A stretch of DNA of 9,272 nucleotides from Acidimicrobiales bacterium. Lineage in GTDB: Bacteria; Actinomycetota; Acidimicrobiia; Acidimicrobiales; Palsa-688. Positions within the stretch are counted from its first letter, which is position 1. The number at the start of each line of letters is the position of its first letter. The notes under the pieces are model-generated. The model worked only from the letters and a program-made list of their open reading frames with translations. It was not told the origin of the DNA and searched no databases. The stretch covers positions 1-9,272 of the forward strand of contig JASHVH010000239.1 in assembly GCA_030039575.1 (NCBI GenBank), written 5' to 3'. Positions 1 to 4,803 of this stretch are shown piece after piece. The translations under genes and the position numbers were made by a program.

Positions 1-1
1 G

Positions 2-379
2 TTCGAGGACGCCTACCCGCACGAGCTCTCAGGCGGCATGAGCCACCGAGCCGCGTTCGCCCGGGCCCTCATCAACCACCCCGCCGTGCTGTTGATGGAC
101 GAGCCCTTCGGGGCCCTCGACTCCCTTACCCGGTCGCGGATGCACGAGTTCCTTCTGGAGCTGTGGGGGGCCCACAGGATGACGATCATCTTCGTGACCC
201 ACGACATCGAGGAGGCCGTGCTGCTCGGGGACCGGGTATGCGTGATGGGGCGCCGGCCCGCCTCCATCGTCGAGGAGATCGTGGTCCCTCTAGGCCGCCC
301 CCGCCGTTACGAGGATTTCGAGACTCAGACGTTCCTCAATACCAAACGAGCTGTGCGCGCCGCGTTGCACAAGCGCTGA
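2..379 (+). CDS. ABC importer ATP-binding protein, SsuB/TauB/NrtD type (3' end only)
   Basis: This is the C-terminal 125 residues of a nucleotide-binding domain; the 5' part, with Walker A, lies before the window. It hydrolyses ATP on the cytoplasmic face to drive import through the permease encoded next. Visible elements are the signature LSGGM, Walker B LLMDEPFGALD with its D-loop, and the switch histidine in FVTHDIEEA. LSGGM and the EEAVLLGDRV stretch are typical of the nitrate/sulfonate/taurine subfamily. After the signature it reads MSHRAAFARAL, where the usual text is MRQRVAIARAL, so a normally conserved Gln is His. The tail ends within about 60 residues of the switch histidine, as in SsuB/TauB, with no extra regulatory domain. 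The next gene starts 47 nt downstream on the same strand, so the two are probably co-transcribed. Substrate cannot be read from this domain. The family call is firm; sulfonate versus nitrate versus thiamine-precursor type is open. Confidence 0.93.
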   Translation, partial: FEDAYPHELSGGMSHRAAFARALINHPAVLLMDEPFGALDSLTRSRMHEFLLELWGAHRMTIIFVTHDIEEAVLLGDRVCVMGRRPASIVEEIVVPLGRPRRYEDFETQTFLNTKRAVRAALHKR

Positions 380-414
380 AAGTCACCGGGGGCCCCAAAC
401 ATCAATTCGATGCC

Positions 415-420
415 GGAGGA
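415..420 (+). promoter_or_regulatory. Ribosome binding site that sets the TTG start at 427
   Basis: GGAGGA lies 6 nt before TTG 427. This is the only strong Shine-Dalgarno in the region and decides the start of the permease over the much longer open frame that overlaps the ATPase gene and over the internal ATG at 544. Confidence 0.7.
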
Positions 421-426
421 GATGAG

Positions 427-1287
427 TTGCTGAGCGTTCTGGCCGAAGACCGGTCCGGCACCCGCCAAGAGGACCTGGACGAAGCCCTAGACCTGGCCAC
501 CGAACGGCGCGAACGGCGCCGGCGCAGGGCGCGCCATCTCGGTATGAGCGTGGCCGGCCTGGCCTTGGGCGTAGCGGTATGGGAAGTCGCCGCGCTGATC
601 ATTGGTGATGCCACGCTCCTGCCCTCCGTGCAGGCCACCGTGAACACCTTTTTTACCTACATCGGCCAGCCCTACCCGACAGAGAGCGACCCGTTGTGGC
701 AGGACATCCTCGTCAGTACCGAACGGATCCTCATCGGATTCTCCCTCGGGACGTTCGTCGGGATCGCCCTCGGCTCGTTGATGCACGCCATACGGCCGGT
801 CCGCCACCTGGTCGACCCCATCATCGAGGTGACCCGACCTCTCCCCCCCTTGGCCTTCATCCCTTTGTTGATCGTGTGGTTCGGGATCGGCGAGCTGCCG
901 AAAATCGTGCTCATCTTCATCGGGGTGGTGCCCATCATGGTGGTCGCCACTCTGGCCGCTCTCGACAGCGTGCCCCACGAGCTAGAACTGTGCGCCAGGA
1001 CGCTCGGCGCTTCCAAGCACTACACGCTGACACGCGTCCAGGTCCGCGCCGCCATTCCCGGGATCGTGACCGGCATGCGGATAGCGATGGCCGGTTCTTG
1101 GACGAGCATTGTGGCGGCCGAGATGATAGCCGCCACCTCCGGCGTGGGTTACCTCATCCTTCAGGCGGGGAATTACCTGAGGACGAGCCTCGTGTTCTGC
1201 GGGATTATCTCCATAGGGATCATGGGGCTTCTGCTGGACGGGTGCCTACGGCTCCTGCTCCGATGGGCTGACCCGACCCGTCGCTGA
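427..1287 (+). CDS. ABC importer permease, SsuC/TauC type
   Basis: Integral membrane subunit of the importer whose ATPase is encoded just upstream; two copies would form the pore for a small anionic or zwitterionic solute. The 286 residues open with a charged, Arg-rich cytoplasmic stretch (about 24-37). Hydrophobic segments follow near 41-59, 101-118, 141-153, 158-179, 215-232 and 255-277, matching the six-helix BPD_transp_1 fold. The EAA coupling loop is at about 185-216 (ELELCARTLGAS, with Gly 194), and the PLPPLAFIPLLIVWFG stretch at 138-153 is characteristic of SsuC/TauC/NrtB permeases. The start is TTG 427, chosen because GGAGGA sits 6 nt upstream. ATG 544 would remove the N-terminal basic region and lacks a comparable site. 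The frame stays open back to 163 but there overlaps the ATPase gene, so I reject that extension. The stop is 21 nt from the end of the convergent dioxygenase gene, with no clear terminator hairpin between. Substrate is unknown. Confidence 0.92.
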   Translation: MLSVLAEDRSGTRQEDLDEALDLATERRERRRRRARHLGMSVAGLALGVAVWEVAALIIGDATLLPSVQATVNTFFTYIGQPYPTESDPLWQDILVSTERILIGFSLGTFVGIALGSLMHAIRPVRHLVDPIIEVTRPLPPLAFIPLLIVWFGIGELPKIVLIFIGVVPIMVVATLAALDSVPHELELCARTLGASKHYTLTRVQVRAAIPGIVTGMRIAMAGSWTSIVAAEMIAATSGVGYLILQAGNYLRTSLVFCGIISIGIMGLLLDGCLRLLLRWADPTRR

Positions 1288-1308
1288 GCCGACGACCCGA
1301 CGGCAAGG

Positions 1309-2301
1309 TCAGTTGGCGGCGAACACCGGGGTCTCGACGAAAGGGACGCCTTCGACAAGTTCTGACTCCCGGCCGTCAGCCCCCACAGGGATTTCGCCGA
1401 TCAGCGTGACCCGGTGCAGCACCCGCTGCACGCCTTCGAGATGGTCGAGGTCGTGCGGAGCGAGGTGGGCGGTGGCCCGGTTGTCCCAGAAGGCGACGCT
1501 GCCCGGCTCCCAGTGGAAGCGGACCGTGTACTCGGGGCGGAGCAGTTCGTTGAACAGGTGGTCGAGGATCCAGCGGCTTTCCAGCGGGGAGACCCCCACA
1601 ATGTGGTCGACAAAGCCGGGGTTGACGAACAATAAACGCTCGCCTGTCCGTGGGTGGACGCGCACCACCGGATGGATGGCGACCAGCCGGTTCTTTTCAA
1701 TACGGTCTCCGTACTCGTTCTCGACCTGGGGCAGGCCCTGCCAATTGGCCCCGTAACGGTGCTCTGCACGAAGCGTGTCGACGAAAGCTTGGACAGGTGC
1801 CGACAGACCTTCATAAGCGGCCGCCAAGTTGGTGAAGGTCGTGTCGCCGCCGAAGCTCGGCACCAACTCGGCCCGGAGGATGGATCCGGCCGGGGGGTTC
1901 ACGGCGGGCGTTACGTCCGTGTGCCACCCGCTCGTCAGCGAGCGAGACTGCACACGACGTTTCTTCGGGTCCACGCCGAACTGAGCCGAAATGCGGCGGT
2001 CATCGACCGTATAGATCTCCGGGTAGCCGGCCGGCGGAGCGTTGTCGTGAGGGTGAGCATAGGTGAGCTGGCCGAAACGACGCCCGAAAGCGATCTGGGC
2101 GGCGTGGTCCAGGTCCTGGTCCCTGAAAAAGACCACCTTCCAGGCGTCGAGCGCCTGCTGCACCACTTCGACCGTGGCATCGCCGAGCGGCTCCGAGATG
2201 TCCAGGCCGGAGATAACGGCACCGATCCTCCCGGACACTGGCTTGACAGTCACCCCCGCGCCAGAGATGGCGGTCCCTGGTGAGCTTTGCTGGACGGTCA
2301 T
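1309..2301 (-). CDS. TauD/TfdA-family Fe(II)/2-oxoglutarate-dependent dioxygenase
   Basis: Cytosolic non-haem iron oxygenase. The family couples decarboxylation of 2-oxoglutarate to succinate with hydroxylation of a substrate, often next to a sulfonate or sulfate ester so that sulfite, sulfate or an aldehyde is released. The 330 residues carry the facial triad His127-x-Asp129 (in GWHTDVT) and His279 (in WDNRATAH), and the co-substrate arginine, most likely Arg297, in RVLHRVTL. HPVVRVHPRTGERLLFVNP and the ESRWILDHLF stretch also fit TauD. From memory the closest pattern is Rv3406/AtsK-type alkyl sulfatases rather than E. coli TauD; this is recall, not a search. The protein is longer than TauD, with extra residues near 85-122 before the HxD. 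The start is ATG 2301, because AAGGAGG lies 7 nt upstream; the frame stays open to 2376 but has no ribosome site there. It is divergent from the lyase homologue across 114 bp, so the two may share control. Fold and cofactors are firm; substrate is open. Confidence 0.93.
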   Translation of the reverse strand: MTVQQSSPGTAISGAGVTVKPVSGRIGAVISGLDISEPLGDATVEVVQQALDAWKVVFFRDQDLDHAAQIAFGRRFGQLTYAHPHDNAPPAGYPEIYTVDDRRISAQFGVDPKKRRVQSRSLTSGWHTDVTPAVNPPAGSILRAELVPSFGGDTTFTNLAAAYEGLSAPVQAFVDTLRAEHRYGANWQGLPQVENEYGDRIEKNRLVAIHPVVRVHPRTGERLLFVNPGFVDHIVGVSPLESRWILDHLFNELLRPEYTVRFHWEPGSVAFWDNRATAHLAPHDLDHLEGVQRVLHRVTLIGEIPVGADGRESELVEGVPFVETPVFAAN

Positions 2302-2308
2302 GGTTGGG

Positions 2309-2315
2309 CCTCCTT
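2309..2315 (-). promoter_or_regulatory. Ribosome binding site of the dioxygenase gene
   Basis: On the - strand this reads AAGGAGG, 7 nt before ATG 2301. It is the strongest Shine-Dalgarno in the window and fixes the start 75 nt downstream of the first possible start codon in the frame. Confidence 0.8.
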
Positions 2316-2354
2316 TTTGGGGACGGCGCCCCCGCCCTTGGGACGTCGACCACA

Positions 2355-2388
2355 GATTCCTAAGTGAACGTATCACCTCTATGGAATC
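2355..2388. promoter_or_regulatory. Candidate operator: nested inverted repeats
   Basis: The outer arms are GATTCC (2355-2360) and GGAATC (2383-2388), a perfect 6-bp inverted repeat spaced 22 bp. Inside is GTGA (2364-2367), 5 bp, TCAC (2373-2376), a second perfect inverted repeat. The inner one covers the proposed -10 of the dioxygenase promoter, as a repressor site would. The two centres differ by about 1.5 bp, so they are not one strict palindrome. Short arms like these can arise by chance, and no regulator gene is in the window. Confidence 0.35.
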
Positions 2389-2415
2389 AGTAGCAACAGT
2401 GTCAGCTGAACGCAG

Positions 2416-3903
2416 ATGGCGCTAGCCTCTTGCCCCGTGGCTGTGGTGCTGGACGGTGCCTCCCTCACGATAGAGGACCTCTCCGCAGTGGCCGAACGCA
2501 AAGAGCTCGTTGAGCTGGCGCCGTCGGCGCGTGCCCGAATGCAAAGGGGCCGCTCCGTCGTTGACGAAGTCCTTAGGCGCGATGAACTGGTTTACGGTTT
2601 GACCACAGGCCTGGCCGAACGGAAGCGGACGCCCGTGGAAGCCGGCGACCGCGGCCGTTTTAATCGCCTCCTTGTACAGAGCCACCGGGTAGCCCAGGGG
2701 CCGGCGGTCCCAGCCGGCCTGGTGCGCGCCACGATGACCTGTCTGGCGAACAGCCTGGCCAAGGGCACAGCGGGGGTGCGCCCCGACTTGGCCGAAATGG
2801 TCATTGACAGCCTCAATGATGGCTTTGTTCCTGCAGTCAGGCCCCTTGGGTCCGTCGGCGAGGCTGACCTGGGCCCCATGGCGGATCTGGCAGCGGGATT
2901 GCTGGCTCACACCGGTTTTTCGATCTCCGACGGCGAAGGCCTGGCCTTCGTCAACAACAATGCATTTTCCACTGCGTGGTCCGCATTGTCCTTCCGGGAG
3001 GCGGAGCGTCTGCTCGACACCGCAGATATCGCCGCCGCCATGGACCTCGAGGCGTTTGGCGCCAATTTCGACGCGCTGCACGATGTCGTAGCCGAACTAC
3101 GACCGTACCCAGGGATAAAAAAGGCGCTCTCGAACCTTCGCGCCGCCCTGGCTGGTAGCTCGCAGTGGCAGCGCGCCTCGGCTCGTAACCTGCAAGACCC
3201 ATTGACCTTCAGGTGTGTACCTCAGGTCCACGGGGCCAGCAGGGACGCGCTTGGGCACGCCCGCTGGACGGTACAAACAGAGCTCAACTCTGCCCAGGGC
3301 AACCCGGCGGTGGTCGAGAGTGAAGGTCGCATATTGTCTTTGGGCAGTTTCGACGCCCTCCCGTTGGCAGCGGCACTTGACTTTGCCCGTATCGCCTTGG
3401 CCCCAGTCCTGAACTCGGCCGCCGAGCGCACCGTCAAGCTCTTGCAGAGCCCCTTATCCGGGCTACCGTCAGGCCTGGCCGCGAGGGACGGGACACCGGA
3501 CGATGCGCTGGCGGAGTTTGCGGTGGCGTCACAAGCCATTGCGATAGAGGCCAGATCGCTTGCGGGGCCGGTCTCTTACGAGCTCGTCAGCACCAGCAAG
3601 GCGGAGGGGATCGAGGACAGGGCGACAATGGCCCCTCTCTCCGCCCGCCGGCTGGCAGAAATGGTCGCCCTCGGCAGTCGTGTGGTGGCCATCGAATTGA
3701 TGGTGGCGGCACAGGCCCTTGACCTGCGCCCGGTGGCGCAGCCGGGTCATGGCACGAGGCGTGCTCACGAGAAGGTGCGGCGCATGGTCCCGTTCACGGG
3801 CGCCGGCCAGGCACCGCCGGACGACCTCGGGCCTTTGGTGGACGCAGTCCGCAGCGGCTGGTTCGTTCCTGATATGACGGGACCGGCCGACAGCCCCAGA
3901 TGA
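2416..3903 (+). CDS. Histidine/phenylalanine ammonia-lyase family protein lacking the MIO triad
   Basis: A member of the aromatic amino acid lyase family (HAL/PAL, PF00221), whose usual members eliminate ammonia from His, Phe or Tyr using MIO, a prosthetic group made from an Ala-Ser-Gly triad. The length, 495 residues, is normal. Retained features are the catalytic-Tyr loop VYGLTTGLAERK (Tyr60), GLAFVNNNAFST (Asn180-182), QDPLTFRCVPQVHG (260-273, with Arg266), TELNSAQGNP (288-297), SPLSGLPSGLA (345-355) and GIEDRATMAP (398-407). At the cofactor site it reads GSVGEADLGPMADL (145-158) where MIO enzymes read GSVGASGDLAPLA: Ala-Ser-Gly is replaced by Glu-Ala, one residue shorter, so MIO cannot form. 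The rest of the pocket being kept suggests a working enzyme with different chemistry rather than a decayed gene. ATG 2416 has no Shine-Dalgarno; GTG 2443 or 2446 are alternatives that keep the VLDGASLT start common in the family. It is divergent from a TauD-family dioxygenase. Family firm, reaction unknown; a MIO-independent, ergothionase-like elimination is one possibility. Confidence 0.9.
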   Translation: MALASCPVAVVLDGASLTIEDLSAVAERKELVELAPSARARMQRGRSVVDEVLRRDELVYGLTTGLAERKRTPVEAGDRGRFNRLLVQSHRVAQGPAVPAGLVRATMTCLANSLAKGTAGVRPDLAEMVIDSLNDGFVPAVRPLGSVGEADLGPMADLAAGLLAHTGFSISDGEGLAFVNNNAFSTAWSALSFREAERLLDTADIAAAMDLEAFGANFDALHDVVAELRPYPGIKKALSNLRAALAGSSQWQRASARNLQDPLTFRCVPQVHGASRDALGHARWTVQTELNSAQGNPAVVESEGRILSLGSFDALPLAAALDFARIALAPVLNSAAERTVKLLQSPLSGLPSGLAARDGTPDDALAEFAVASQAIAIEARSLAGPVSYELVSTSKAEGIEDRATMAPLSARRLAEMVALGSRVVAIELMVAAQALDLRPVAQPGHGTRRAHEKVRRMVPFTGAGQAPPDDLGPLVDAVRSGWFVPDMTGPADSPR

Positions 3904-3938
3904 CGGGCAGGACGGCCGGGGACGCCCAGATTTTGTGG

Positions 3939-3968
3939 TTGATACTCGCACTATGGGTTTGATAGAAA
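3939..3968 (+). promoter_or_regulatory. Possible promoter of the DUF427 gene
   Basis: TTGATA (3939-3944), an 18-nt spacer and TAGAAA (3963-3968) resemble a housekeeping -35/-10 pair. They sit in the most AT-rich stretch of the window (about 3931-3990), inside the 102-bp gap after the lyase gene, with a plausible transcription start about 30 nt before the DUF427 start codon. This suggests the DUF427 gene need not depend on lyase transcription. Judged by eye only. Confidence 0.4.
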
Positions 3969-4005
3969 TAGCTAGAAAAATTGCTACCAGAGATGAGGCC
4001 GAGGT

Positions 4006-4803
4006 ATGACTATTGCGACGACACGAAACCCAAGGGTCTCGCCCGCGTTCTTCGAGGACGGCTATCACGTTTGGGTCGAACCCAACCACAGGAGAGTGCG
4101 GGTGTTTTTCGGCCACCAGGCAGTGGCCGACAGCACAAATGTCCTCTATTTGTTCGAGACGGGCCACCTTCCCGTTTATTATTTCCCTCGCTCCGACGTA
4201 CGTTTCGACCTTCTCGAGCCCACTGACCACCACACCCATTGCCCATATAAGGGCGACGCCTCCTATTTCACGGTCGTAGTCGGCGACCGGCGGGTCGATA
4301 ACGCAGTTTGGGCCTATCCGCAGCCCATCGAGGGAGCTCCAGACATCGCCGATTACGTCGCTTTTTACTGGGACCTGGCTGACAGCTGGTACGAGGAGGA
4401 CGAAGAGGTCTTCCGTCACGCTCGCGACCCTTACAAGCGCGTCGACGTCCTCCATTCATCCCGCCACGTGCGCGTCCTCGTGAACGGTCAGGTCGTGGCC
4501 GACACCCGCCGCCCGAGGTTGCTGTTCGAGACGGGCCTGCCCGTGCGTTACTACATCCCCAAGCTGGACGTCCGCCAGGACCTACTCGCGCCGAGCGACA
4601 AGCGCACTCGCTGCCCTTATAAGGGGGAAGCGGTTTATTGGACGCTCGAGGTTGGCGGTGAGCGTCTGGAGGACGTCGTCTGGAGCTACCCGGCCCCGCT
4701 CCCCGAGATCCCCAAGATCGAAAACTTGCTCAGTTTCTATAACGAGCGTGTCGACATCGAGGTGGACGGCACCGTGCAACCCCGGCCGGACACAGGTTGG
4801 TAA
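4006..4803 (+). CDS. Tandem DUF427 (PF04248) domain protein
   Basis: A 265-residue protein made of two copies of the DUF427 domain, about 25-105 and 150-230. Each copy has the family's core: LFETG, then YY(F/I)P, DVR, DLL, then CPYKG (Cys79-Gly83 and Cys203-Gly207) followed by an aromatic-rich strand, and a VW-YP motif (101-104, 225-228). A linker, FYWDLADSWYEEDEEVF (120-136) then DPYKRVDVL, joins them, and the protein ends in RPDTGW. I know this two-domain layout mainly from actinobacteria. The biochemical role of DUF427 is not established; some databases relate the fold to nucleotidyltransferases, and I assign no function. No signal peptide or membrane segment is seen, so it is probably cytosolic. 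The ATG at 4006 is preceded by GAGG (3995-3998) at 7 nt, and by a second GAGG that is too close to act. The gene shares its strand with the lyase, 102 bp away, but probably has its own promoter. Its last 67 bp overlap the end of the convergent ATPase gene. Confidence 0.9.
   Translation: MTIATTRNPRVSPAFFEDGYHVWVEPNHRRVRVFFGHQAVADSTNVLYLFETGHLPVYYFPRSDVRFDLLEPTDHHTHCPYKGDASYFTVVVGDRRVDNAVWAYPQPIEGAPDIADYVAFYWDLADSWYEEDEEVFRHARDPYKRVDVLHSSRHVRVLVNGQVVADTRRPRLLFETGLPVRYYIPKLDVRQDLLAPSDKRTRCPYKGEAVYWTLEVGGERLEDVVWSYPAPLPEIPKIENLLSFYNERVDIEVDGTVQPRPDTGW

Larger units (their letters stand above)
2302..2415. promoter_or_regulatory. Divergent promoter region between dioxygenase and lyase genes
   Basis: These 114 bp separate two divergently read genes and must hold both promoters. 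The half next to the lyase (about 2355-2400) is clearly richer in A and T than the flanking genes. For the dioxygenase I see a possible - strand promoter: TTGCTA (2396-2391), 18-nt spacer, TACGTT (2372-2367). For the lyase no good promoter stands out; TATGGAAT at 2380-2387 is a weak candidate. Two inverted repeats lie in the same stretch (listed separately). All of this is by eye. Confidence 0.5.

Noticed and set aside
163..426. Upstream extension of the permease reading frame
   Set aside because: The frame is open, but it overlaps the ATPase gene in another phase, gives an Arg/Gly-rich peptide unlike any permease N-terminus, and a good Shine-Dalgarno points to TTG 427.
487..978. 163-residue - strand open frame inside the permease gene
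   Set aside because: Its composition, rich in His, Asp and Gly, is the mirror of a hydrophobic permease and shows no domain.
1288..1308. Bidirectional terminator between the permease and dioxygenase genes
   Set aside because: The 21-bp gap holds no stem of useful length and no T-run on either strand.
1654..2283. 209-residue + strand open frame opposite the dioxygenase
   Set aside because: The opposite strand encodes a full TauD-type enzyme with all metal ligands; this frame has no family features.
2302..2376. N-terminal extension of the dioxygenase to ATG 2376
   Set aside because: It would place AAGGAGG inside the coding region and add residues with no family match; ATG 2301 is well spaced from that site.
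2848..2871. Loss of the MIO triad as a sequencing error or pseudogene
   Set aside because: The reading frame is intact over 495 codons and the change is in frame, with flanking motifs conserved, which argues for a real variant.
3883..3919. Possible terminator after the lyase gene (CCGGCC ... GGCCGG)
   Set aside because: The 6-bp arms are separated by about 25 nt, begin inside the coding region, and are followed by only four T; too weak to call.
3529..4455. 308-residue open frame on the - strand across the lyase end and the DUF427 gene
   Set aside because: It is antisense to two well-supported genes and crosses their intergenic promoter region; its translation shows no recognisable domain. 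High GC content produces such frames.
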